This document shows positions 1-10,423 of a stretch of 64,000 bases of DNA, piece by piece. Positions within the stretch are counted from its first letter, which is position 1. Every line of letters begins with the position of its first letter. A program made the position numbers and the translations under genes. The DNA comes from Paulownia fortunei (Eukaryota; Streptophyta; Magnoliopsida; Lamiales; Paulowniaceae). Where the stretch lies: assembly GCA_019321725.1 (NCBI GenBank), contig CM033122.1:13914274-13978273 (forward strand), in the 5' to 3' direction. The notes under the pieces were generated by a model that saw only the letters and a program-made list of their open reading frames with translations, was not told where the DNA came from and ran no database searches.

Positions 1-692
1 GAATATCCACTCTATCCTTCCTTTGACTTTTACATTCATTTTTTCTTCTTTCTTTTATTATATATAAAATTGTGCACTCGAATCAGCCGCAACAACAAAC
101 ATTGAAATGTAATTCCATGCTCTTTTTCTCTCTTTTTTTTTTTTTTTTTTTAATTTTTTTTCAATTTCACCCCCTTTGAAAACAATAATATACTTCTCAG
201 ATTAAGATTGCCACTCTTAATTGATTCGAGGGTTTAATGATTATGTTTCATCTAGAATCTTATTAAGACATACTTGGCAAAATAGAGAACCAAAAAATAT
301 TTGGAGATGTTTGTTTTTATATTGGGGACGTATTCTTTTTTCCCTCCGCAAAAAATAGAAATTCATCCTAAAGAAAAAAGAAAATATGTTTATTCCCATT
401 TTCTTCATAATAAATTCATTATTCTTCAAAATAAAATGAATATATTATACGTAACTTCATTACATTATTCAATTATTATATTATTATAATTATATATCAT
501 CTTCTTTTTAATTTAAAAAATATATAATATGTAATATTTAAAAAGACAAATATGACACCACTAACCAAACGACTAGATAAAAACTCTGTCTCTCCCATAA
601 CAAAACAAAATATTACTTTTATTTCTAAATTTCTTCCCATAACACTTAGAAAACATTTAGAACTGATGGAATCAACATATTTAATAACCTTA

Positions 693-990
693 GGGGTTAT
701 TTAGTTGTTCACGTGAAATTTTAGGGATATACAGGAAGTGTTCTCATAACTACTAGAATAAAAGTCCAATTATAATTAAGAAATTATAATTAGTTGGAGT
801 AGAACATTGTTTGGGGCTGGGATGGGAGAATAATCTCCAGGAATTTCCCCCAAAATCAACAAAAACATGCGTTGAGCACATAATTTTATTCATCAGTAAC
901 GTTCTGAAATTCAAGTTATTGAAAGGACATGAAAAAGTATAAAAAATAAAATAAAGTGCTTAATACACATAAATGGAACCAAACATGACC
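693..990. mobile_element. Candidate Tourist/PIF-Harbinger-like MITE
   Basis: The left end reads GGGGTTATTTAGTTGTTC and the right end, reverse complemented, reads GGTCATGTTTGGTTCC. The two match imperfectly and resemble the 'GGnnnTGTTTGGTT' ends of plant Tourist-type MITEs. The left flank is TTA, the usual 3-bp target, but the right flank (AAA) does not repeat it cleanly. The length of about 300 bp and absence of coding sequence fit a MITE. The call rests on end similarity only. Confidence 0.3.
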
Positions 991-1023
991 AAAATGCGAT
1001 GATCAAAATGCGATGAGATCATG

Positions 1024-1401
1024 CAAGGACGACAATGGGTTGAGTTTGTTTCAAATCGAAACCCAACTTGTAGAGATTTTTAAGGATTTAAATCTAGATT
1101 CCCCTTAAATTTAGATCCGATGAGTAGACTCATTAAACCCGCTAAATTCACTTTATAATTTAAAAATTATTAAAAATTATAAATTATGAAAATAATATTA
1201 TTAAAATTTTCTAAAAAACTATTTTTCTAAAAAAAGTATCATATAAATATGTACAATATTTTAAAAAAATTAAATAGGTCGGATTGGATTTGAAAATAAA
1301 AAACCTAAGACGTTACCTAAATTTATTTATACTATTAAAATCCACCCAAACGGTGTGGTCTGAGGCAAGTCCGGATTTGAACCGCCCCATAACTATCCCT
1401 A
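1024..1401. mobile_element. Candidate hAT-like non-autonomous element
   Basis: The right end, reverse complemented, begins TAGGGATAGTTATGGGGCGG. The left end begins CAAGGACGACAATGGG, an imperfect inverted match. The interior has the GGGTT/CCCGC-rich edges and AT-rich core typical of short hAT-like repeats in plants. No 8-bp target duplication is visible, so the boundaries are approximate. This is a homology-by-appearance call. Confidence 0.3.
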
Positions 1402-3837
1402 AAATTACCGATCAAATTAGAGCTTGCATTATGGATCAATAAAGTTTTTAAGAAAATGTAAAGAACTCATTTTTAAGCCTCAGGAAAGAAAATGATCCGT
1501 CTTTCTTCGTCACAAAGAAATCAAAGTAATAGTATTATATGACAAAAAATGCTTACCATATGTATTTATAAGTAGTTTTCTAAATGAATTAGAACTCTCC
1601 TAACTCTAACTTTACACGAAATTTGACTCTCCTTCTCCTTACCTAATTGAATGGGACTCTGACTTAAAAATAAAATAAAATACATGAAAAGTAAATAAAA
1701 ATAAGAAATTGAGCAAAAAACTATCGAAATGACTCAGTTTTTATTATAAAAAATTACTTTCAACAGCATTATTTTGGACACATCCTAAAGTTTTTGAGAG
1801 AACCTCACATCCATTTCTATTCTACTACATAACTCGTGTCGGATCAAAGTTTCATACTCGATATAATCCCAAAAATAAATATTATTATTAATTTAGTTTC
1901 CTACATCATTTACATGCTAATCACAGTTGAGAAAGTGATAAGAAAAAACTAGGCAAAAATTGGTGAGTGGTGAAGATGATTGGACTTTGGAGGAGTACAT
2001 GTGGGCATGTGATTCACCACCCATTTTGGTTCAACGCAATTCATGCATCAATTAAAACTTAATTAAAAAAAAAAAGGAAAAAGAAAAAGAAAAAGAAAGG
2101 ATATGATCTGTTATGTATAGGACTTAGGAGAAGAGCTCAGCCATCAGCATCCCATGTTATGCTTTCACATGCCCATTTTGTTCTTCAAACATTGCTGCGT
2201 GGCTCTTTTCACCACACATACCTTCTATATTAATTTACTTTTATTTCTTCATGCACTTCTATGTTGTTTTTTTATGTGAAAAAATACTTTTTACAAAATT
2301 TAATAAATTATGAAATTCACCTTTTAGAAAAGCATGCAGTTAATTAAATTAATAGATTAACAGCACCAACTGAACACTCAGTTCTAGGCATATAAAATAT
2401 ATATATATGATATCGTATTACTGCCATAGATAATTTATTCTATTGAAAAGTTAGTTATTGATTGTAAAATAATTTTATCTGATCAACTATTGATCGAGTT
2501 TAAAAGGCCAGTATTAATTAAGCCTAATGTCGTCTCTTCTGCGTACCACGTTTTTCGTGTTCATGCACTAATCAGGGGCTTAGGTGCGATCTAAGGAAGG
2601 ATTATTAGTATCTTAAACTTAAAATTATTAATCGTTAAGCACCCTGGTTGTGTTTTTTTATTTATATAATTGTAGAGGAACATGTTTTGTGATGTTACAA
2701 TTACGACTTTCCCCCACTTGAAATATTTTTATATCTACGACATTAACTCGTATTAATGCTCGTAAACACAAACACTAGACACAAAGCAAGCTCAAATCGA
2801 AGTTTGATACACAAATATACATAGGACGGCATTATTATAATTCTTGTGATTTTTAATGTATTAAGAAATGAATTAAAATACGTAGTCCATTATAAGATGC
2901 CTTTTAAATTCGTCATCGAACCTAAATGTAGTGACGTCTGCATGCATTTATCGAAGTGATTAGCTATGTAAATGTAAATCACTTTCTTGATTAGCTGATC
3001 AATAATAATTTAATATTAATGTCTGCTAACATGAAAATTAAGTTAAAAAAAGAAATTGAATCTCTGGCATTAATGTAGAGGGGAAATGCTCCAACTTGCC
3101 TTGAGCCATCCACTTCCAGCCCAAAGGTCTTTTGTCGTATATATCACACCAATTAAATTATTACCACATGTTTAATTTGACTGATTAGTTAATTAAGGCC
3201 TTAGAGTTGGTATTCAAGTGATTATTAAGTTAACAAACCCTGGCTGAATGTGATTTGGATAACATTAAAAAAAACATGGGTACTCGTGAATTGATTTAGT
3301 GTTTAGAGCCATCATCTGGATCAATTTTATTCAGATCTTCTATTTAAATTTGATATTTCATATTACACTTTATAAATTTATATTAAGTATATGAAATATT
3401 TTTTGTTAAATATATATGTAATAAATTTATATACTTAGCATGTATTTATAAAGTAAAATGACAATATCAACACTAAATTGGAACATAAGATTCCAGGTAA
3501 CATTTTTCAAACGAATCATTCTATCTTTGTAAATTGTTTTAATTGTTCCTTTCTTTGACTAATTCGTCTAGGTGAAAAATCTAACCAAGGTGAGTATAAA
3601 TTACGCCATTGACGGCAATTCCTTGATATTATTGTTTCACAAAAGAGCATTCGCAAGAATATTGGGAAAAGCAAACCTCTATTCAATGCTTTTTGAGTGA
3701 AAACACAAAAGTGGGGCTGCCAATTTCACCAAAGTATGAATTCAAGTTCATGAATATGAGATATACATAAAAGAAATGTGCATGCACTGCAGAAAAAACG
3801 AGATGCTACATGTCAGCTGATCATGTTAAACATGTTA

Positions 3838-3985
3838 TTGCTTATATATTAAACAATAAGAATTTTAATTTTATCATAATAATACCTTTTATAAGTTTAA
3901 TAGTGACAAGAATAGTGCATATATTGTCACTATTAAAAATTAATAATAATAAAAATTATGTATAAATTGTTATTATTAATAGTTA
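3838..3985. repeat. AT-rich imperfect palindrome (MITE-like hairpin)
   Basis: The core arms TAGTGACAA (3901-3909) and TTGTCACTA (3924-3932) are exact inverted repeats. Looser complementarity continues outward for about 50 bp on each side, with an AACAATAAG/ATTGTTATT-type match. A foldback of about 150 bp is therefore possible. This fits a MITE remnant. In this AT-rich context, chance pairing of the outer arms cannot be excluded. Confidence 0.35.
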
Positions 3986-5302
3986 ATGATATAACAATTC
4001 AATTATATTAAAAATTATCAATGAGGTCTAAATCAAGATGATGAATTTGAATCCCCGAGTTTTTGTCTATTTTCATAATAGTTGTTAGTCGATTATAAAT
4101 CTTTATAGTTAAAAATTGATTGATAATTACTATATTTATCGATATTCATTAAGAAAGATTGTCACAATGATTGTATTACAATAATTTTGTTGTATCACTA
4201 ATTATTTTAAGATACAATTTAAACAATTTTTTTGACACTGTTAAGTTTTGAAAATTATTTTTTTGTAGTAAAATAATAAATATTGTTTATTTAATGCATA
4301 TCGTGAGTAACAATCTTAATATTATCACTAGCTAGCTAGTATTATATTGTCTTATAGTGATGGAGTAGGAAGAGGACGTACCGTCATTTATTAATGGTTT
4401 CAAAAACAACAAATCCCACTTCTATACTCTTATTAGCCAGTAACTAAGAAATAATTATCGGCTAACATTTGCACAGGATAAAAAATGAAGGCGCTTCCTC
4501 CAGTGTGTTTGTTTTCCTTATAGGCCTTCCTCCTCACCTTGCCCAACTTTTGGATTTTTCTTTGTTTGCTATTGAGAAAACAGGATCGTATCTCTAAATA
4601 CACATATAGAGTGCTGAGAAACCTCTACTCAATGTATAGATGATAATCAGATATGCACCATATAAGAATGTTAATTAAAATAACAAAGGGCATATTAACG
4701 CCAAAAACACTATTATCCCCGTGTGAAGGTTTGACAAAACCCTGCCTGCTTATTGACAAAGAGAGGTTATGGAGGGGGACACAGACCTGACATCCACATT
4801 GCACCAAGCTAAATAAAGTACAAAAAACATAACTAGTATTACACATTTTAGATTTTGTGTAACTATATTAGGTATGAAAATTTTATCGTGTTACTCACAT
4901 CGTGAGACCATAAAGATAAAATTTTAATTGTCATCTGAAAAGATATTGTATTTTGACCTATGATGTACGGACATAACTTAATGATATGGAATATAATAAT
5001 TCTTAAAAAAAATTAGAATATGATATAATATTCCAATATAAATGTTGGAATAATAAGGGAAAATATAAGTGTGTGAATTAAAAAAGTCTTCAAAGTGGTC
5101 TTGAATGTGGAAAAATATCCCACGTGAAAAAAATTAAAATAACTTGATTAGCTTATAAATAATTGTACTTGAGATAGAGGAGTAAAGTTGTAAAACTCTT
5201 CTTATGGTCACCCTCGTGAACATTTGGCTAGCTGGCCTCATGGTATTACGAGGTTGGTGAGTCCGCACGTCGCATTAGTATGTCTGCATTGTCTTGAAGA
5301 GT

Positions 5303-5638
5303 CTTAAATTTTTTAAAAATAGAATTAGGGTGCAGTCTCGATTTCTTCACGAGCAGCTCGACGTGGTAGTGATATCGTGAGTATGTCTAGGTGGCGCACG
5401 CGTGGCATGATGCCGCACTATAAGGTGCTAAGTAGACGTGACCAGTCCACCGAGTGCTGACAATGCGTGCCTTAAACTTTTTAAAAATGGAATCATGGTG
5501 TGGTCCTAGTTTTGTGGCAAGCAGCTCGACGTGGTAGTGATGTGGCAAACATGTTCAAGTAGCACGCACGTTGCATGACGCTACGCTATAGGGTGCTAAG
5601 TGGACATGATTGGTCATCCAAATGTTGACTAGGCGTGA
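5303..5638 (+). repeat. 168-bp tandem duplication in the Copia-1 5' LTR
   Basis: Two units, 5303-5470 and 5471-about 5638, each start CTTAAAnTTTTTAAAAAT. Each then carries GCAGCTCGACGTGGTAGTGAT and a GC-rich GGTGCTAAGTnGACnTGA stretch. The 3' LTR appears to have only one unit. The duplicated stretch lies upstream of the TATA box, so it would have duplicated part of the promoter/enhancer region. Confidence 0.75.
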
Positions 5639-5828
5639 GTGAAGTACTATGATTGTCACAAATGCTGATGGGGCGTGGTGACTGGACATGTCCATTTAGG
5701 TGTGAAAGGTGCATAATAAGAGTTATGAACCATTATGAATGGATGCAATTCGAACCACTAAATCGTAGCCAGATCTTAAGATTTGTGATCTATCCATATC
5801 GACCTTTTATTATTGGACACTTAAAAGT

Positions 5829-5836
5829 CTATAAAT
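5829..5836 (+). promoter_or_regulatory. Probable LTR TATA box of Copia-1
   Basis: TATAAATA in the last third of the 5' LTR, followed by a T/C-rich stretch. This is the position expected for the U3/R boundary. The matching part of the 3' LTR, near 17227, has a decayed TATAAAGA. Confidence 0.5.
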
Positions 5837-6132
5837 ACGACCCCTCATTCCATTTCATTTATCCCAAATCAATTCAAGTTAATTGATTTTTCTCTTTCAA
5901 CCTCTTATTAAATAATTGTGAAGAAAAGTACGATCAGATTTGGTTTAGCTCATCAAGTGTTATTCTAATTCATATAGAAGTGTTGTATTTGGGGAGACAG
6001 ATATCTATATTCTTGTTAGCACCTATGTAGGGAGAAAATTTATCTTAAGAAGATTTGCTTCGTCATACCTCACTTTATTTTAGGTTCCATTAAATCTCTT
6101 CTCAACGCCAACAACCTTAAGACAGACTGTTG

Positions 6133-6770
6133 ATGGCTAGTTCGAATGTCCAAACTAGAGAGGGGATGGATCGGCTTCTAGCTCCAATCCATTCATCATG
6201 CCTCCAGCTTCCTAGTATGATAGACTTGAGATGTTTAATAACACTGAATTCAAGTGTTGGCAGCAGAAAATATTGTTTTACCTCACTACACTGAATTTGG
6301 CCAAATTTCTCAAGGAAGAATGTCCCATATATACTATCAAAATTATTGGCGACAAGAAAGTTCAGCTAGCTATTAATGCTTGGAAGTATGCTGATTTTCT
6401 ATGCTGAAACTACACACTGAATGCATTGGAAAATTTGTTATACAACGTATATAGTCCTATCTAAACGACTAAGAAATTATGGGACTTACTTTACAAGACA
6501 CACAAGATGGAAAGTATAGGGACAAAGAAATTTATTGTTGGCAAATTTCTAGACTTCAAAATAATTAACAACAAGATTGTTATCAGCTAGGTGCAAGAAA
6601 TTAAAATTTTGCTTACTTGCTTGACTCTTTATTTTTTTGATATAGAGATAAACACAAATGCCAGATTTGTGTTGAAGCTAAATTTGCTAAGAAACATTTT
6701 TGTTCCAATGAAAGGAGTAGCAAACCTCCTAACTTGAGATATAACGATATAAGTGATCTAAAGTTTCTTT
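6133..6770 (+). pseudogene. Copia-1 gag relic
   Basis: Conceptual translation across frames gives a Copia capsid-like stretch. It has a 'FKCWQQKILFYLTTLNLAKF' segment near 6250-6310, which is the N-terminal Copia gag signature, followed by W/K-rich capsid sequence to about 6560. An ATG at 6133 lies just after the LTR, but its frame does not run into the capsid frame. Stops and frameshifts are frequent. No zinc knuckle is recognisable. In an intact element this protein would assemble the virus-like particle. Confidence 0.7.
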
Positions 6771-6777
6771 AAAGCCG

Positions 6778-8990
6778 AGGCGGTAAAAAGTATTTTATCA
6801 CCTTCATTGATGATCATACTAGATATTGTTATGTATGTTTATTAAGCAGTAAAGATGAAGCTTTGAGTGCTTTTATCACTTATGAGAATGGAGTTAAAAT
6901 TCAACTTAATGGGATGATTAAGGTATTGAGATTTAATATAGGTAGATAATATGATTCATCATCATTTGATGAATTATATGCTAATTTTGGTATTATTCAT
7001 CAAACTATAGTTCCGTACACCCCTCAGGAAAATGGAGTTGGTGAGAGAAAAAATAGAACTCCTAGAGATATGGTTAATGTCATGCTTATTAGTTATAGAT
7101 CACCTCAAAACTTGTGGGGTGAAGCTATGCTTACAACCAACTTTATTTTGAATAGAAATTCTCATAAGAAGATTGGATTAGTACCTTATGAAATATAAAA
7201 AGGTATAATGCTTTCAAATACTTCAAAGTATAAGGATGCCTAGCTATAGTAGTTGTACCACCATAGGTCAAGTTAGGCCCTAAAATTAATGATTACATTT
7301 TTATTGGATATTCAATGAATAGTAGTGTGTATAAGATTTAGTACATAACTTTGATATAAGAATTATTGAGTCCAAAGTTGTGGAATTCTTTGAAGATGTG
7401 TCCCCTTCTAAATGTAATATGCATGAAAATGCTCAAATGAGAACACATAAAATCACGGTTAAGAATAAAATTGAATTTGAACCTAAAAGAAGCAAAATAG
7501 CCTAAGTGGTTAAATCCTTTGGTCCAGACTTTATGATATATATGATTGAAAATGAACCTCAAACTTTTAACGAGGTTGTGTTTAGCCCAAAAGTTTCATT
7601 CTAAAAAGAAGCTATTGATAGCAAAATAGAACACATTCTAGATAATAATACATATCAATTAGTTTATCTTCATTTAACAACTAAACCAACTGAATGGAAA
7701 TAGATCTTTAAGAAGCTAAAGTCCCATGGTTCAATTGATAAATACAATGCTAGATTTGTTGTGAAAGGATATTTTTCGAAAAAAATATATCTAGTTTGAC
7801 ACTTATTGACATGTAGCAAATATTATTTCTCTTCAAATCTTAATTGCTTTAGCAGCCTTGTATAATTTGCATATACATCAAAAGGATGTAAAAATATCAT
7901 TTCTAAAAGGACAGAAACACAAAGAGTCTAGACTTGATAAATCTTTTTATAGTTTGAAGCAAGCTCCTAAACAATGGCACGAGAAATTTGGTAGTGTCAT
8001 GATGAGAATGTGTTGACCATAAACGAGTGTGATAAATATGCCTGCTCCAAGTAATTTGTAGAAGTACATGTACTTGTATATTTGTATGTAGATGGCATGC
8101 TCATATTATGAACTAATATGAAAGTCATTAATAAAATAAAAAAAATGCTCACCAATAACTTTGTCATGAAAAATATGGGTGAAACAAATATGATCTTGAA
8201 AATAAAGATCTTTAGAACACCTAATGGGATATCATTATCTCAAACATATTATGTTGATAAAGTGACTGAGAGATTCAAGTCTCATGATGTTAAAGAGATA
8301 AATAATCCATTTCTCCCACATGTTATTTTTTCCAAGAATACCAAAAATGAAAAACAATAGTTAGAATATTCTCAAATTTTTGGAAATCGAATGTATTTAA
8401 TGACTTGTACTTGGCTAAACATAGCTTACGTTGTAAGTAAGCTAATTAGATAAATATGTAATCCTAGTAATGACCACTATAATGTATTACTCAGAGAATT
8501 GAGATACTTGAAGATAACCAAATAGTATGCATTGCATTTTAGAAAACATCCACTAAATATTGAAGAATATAGAGATGTGAATTAAATTTCAGACACTGAT
8601 GAATCCAAGTCTAGTGGTTATATGTTTACTCTTGGTGGTTGTGCTATATCATGGGAATCTTCTAAGAAAACATGTAGCTTATTCCACTTTGGCTTCCAAG
8701 TTTATGGCTTTTGGTAAGCTAGAGAGGAAGTTGAATGGTCAAGACATTTCGTAGAAGATGTTTTAATATGGCCAAAACTAATGCAAGAAATATGTATTCA
8801 TTGCGATAGCCAAGCAACTATAGCTAGGGCTCAAAATTTTGTGTATAATGGTAAATCATGACATAATTGTCTTAGACAAAATATCATTAGATAATTGCTC
8901 TCAAATAAAATATATCAGTTGATTTAGTGAAATCAAAAGATAACTTAGAAGATCTATTTACTATCAAATAGATTGCACATTAAGAAAAAT
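6778..8990 (+). pseudogene. Copia-1 pol relic (integrase, RT, RNase H)
   Basis: Pieces in Copia order can be read across frames. The integrase core has a 'YFITFIDDHTRYCYV' motif near 6790-6835 and a 'TPQENGVGERKNR' motif near 7019-7055. The reverse transcriptase begins near 7560 and ends in an 80-codon open piece (8118-8360) with an 'MKNMGETNMIL' segment, the family's 'MKDLGEAxxIL'. The RNase H part has an '[15 protein letters not shown]' segment near 8610-8655. The protease and the RT YVDD box are not cleanly readable. There are many in-frame stops, including TAG and TAA inside every domain. No product is expected. Confidence 0.8.
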
Positions 8991-9535
8991 GAGAATAAAG
9001 CCTAAAGATTAAATGAGTCATCTTAATGCAAACCTAACCTGGTGAGGGGAAATCCAATGGTATAAATTCAATAGAAAAGCTAGTTATGAACGACTCAATG
9101 AAAAGAACTTAGGAATATAATTTCTCTCCATTTCTATAATGCAAATAAGTGTTTCCTATAAAAATGATTAGGGATAAGAATTACTATTAATGATGCCTAT
9201 ATCTTGTAAAAGTACAAGTGGAGAAGAGTAGGATAATTCTTATAGGACATCACCTATTTAAGTTTGAACAAAACTAAATAGAGTTTATGGCCGAAATAAT
9301 GAATACAATAGAGAATCAAAATGAAATGAGAGGTAGTGTGTGAAGTTTGTTGATTGGACTTGCATATGACAAATAGTTCAAAACTTTGAGTTCATTGATT
9401 AGCCAAGTGTATCTGATAGACTTTTACTAGATAAAGTTAAAAGTGAAAACTACCCAACTTAATGTACTATATTGCAAATATATTCTTCTTCATCTTTCTA
9501 GTTTGGTATCGACTTCTTTCATTCACGTGGAATAT

Positions 9536-9828
9536 TATTGGAATAATAGGGAAAAATAAGTGAATTGAAAAAGTCTTCAAAGTGGCCTTTAATGTGGGAA
9601 AGTATTCCATGTGGAAAAAAATAAAGGTAACTTGACTAGCTTATAAATAATTGCACTTGACAAAGGAGTAAAATTGTAACTCTCCTTATGGTGTACCCTA
9701 GTGGACCTTTAGCAAGCTTTAAAGAGCTATGAGGATGGTGCGAATGCATGTGCACGTTGTAAAGGCTGCATTGGACGCTTTAAGATACACTTTGTACTTC
9801 AAAAGTATGTTTCATGACGAGGAGATGA
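9536..9828 (+). repeat. 3' LTR of Copia-1, first part
   Basis: It matches the first part of the 5' LTR (GGAATAATA start, AAAGTCTTCAAAGTGG, CTTATAAATAATTG). It is cut at 9828 by the Copia-2 insertion. The last five bases, GATGA, are the Copia-2 target duplication. Confidence 0.85.
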
Positions 9829-10345
9829 TGTTGGTCTTTTTGCTTATTTCCATCCCACATCGGTTAAATACCAAAGGGATTTTTTTCCTTAGCCTATAAA
9901 TAGGTTATTCTACCTTATTTTGAAACACACCAAAATATTCTTTTCTCTCTATATTTGTAGAATTCCTTTAATTAGGAAATTCTAAGTTGTGGGTAATTTT
10001 ATCCAAGTTGTAATTTGTTCGGGAGATTAGTGAAGCAGTTGTCGCAGTTGCGGTACTCGGAGACGTAGGCAAAAGTTGGCCGAACTCCGTTATCAAATTT
10101 GGTGTGTTTTTTCCTTTTTGTCTTTTAATTTTGCATTTAGTATTCTGGTATTCTTTTGTTAATTGTTAGTATTCAATATTTACTTGCTTTGGGGTATTTG
10201 TCCGCTGTGCATAGTACTTTTAATAGTAGGTTCTGTCTAAGGAAACTGGGTTTTAAGTAGGACCATTGGACCCCTCCAGCCTTTCCTGGGAGCTTGCTAT
10301 AATTAGTACTATTGTTGTGTATTTTATACTATCAATACCCCAACA
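9829..10345 (+). repeat. 5' LTR of Copia-2
   Basis: 517 bp, TGTTGG...CCCAACA. It contains the TCCCACATCGGTTAAATA block followed by TATAAATAG (9895-9903), the likely promoter. It is nearly identical to 13844-14362. Confidence 0.95.
9895..9903 (+). promoter_or_regulatory. LTR TATA box of Copia-2
   Basis: TATAAATAG about 40 bp downstream of the CCCACATCGG block. It is conserved in the 3' LTR at 13911-13919. It would direct transcription of the element's genomic RNA. Confidence 0.6.
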
Positions 10346-10347
10346 AG

Positions 10348-10359
10348 TGGTATCAGAGC
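10348..10359 (+). other. Primer-binding site of Copia-2 (initiator Met tRNA)
   Basis: TGGTATCAGAGC begins three bases after the LTR end. It is the standard complement of the 3' end of plant initiator Met tRNA, used by Copia elements to prime minus-strand DNA. Confidence 0.9.
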
Positions 10360-10423
10360 CGAAGGTTCGGCCTAGGGTTGTTTGTTTTGATTGTAATATT
10401 GAATACTATTATTTGAGTTCGAA

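Larger units (their letters stand above)
1..5042. other. AT-rich intergenic DNA without recognisable gene
   Basis: I see no protein-coding gene here. ORFs are at most about 73 codons and match nothing I know. The stretch has homopolymer runs (poly-T near 131-150, A-rich near 2062-2098) and short AT-rich inverted repeats. One is a perfect-arm hairpin around 766-797 with arms CCAATTATAATT and AATTATAATTAGTTGG. Three candidate non-autonomous DNA transposons are listed separately. It could include distal promoter sequence of a gene outside the window, but nothing in it shows this. Confidence 0.6.
5043..6113 (+). repeat. 5' LTR of Copia-1
   Basis: The LTR of about 1071 bp begins TGTTGG and ends CCAACA. 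It aligns by eye with the three pieces of the split 3' LTR: the TTGGAATAATA start, the GCTCGACATGGCAGTGAT middle and the TTTGCTTCGACATACCTCA end. A probable TATA box, TATAAATA, lies at 5829-5836. A 168-bp tandem duplication sits inside the upstream half. Confidence 0.88.

Noticed and set aside
4625..4846. 73-codon minus-strand ORF near the left retroelement block
   Set aside because: No domain or signal beyond chance. No support from context.
6114..6140. Primer-binding site after the Copia-1 5' LTR
   Set aside because: No stretch matches TGGTATCAGAGC or another tRNA complement closely enough.
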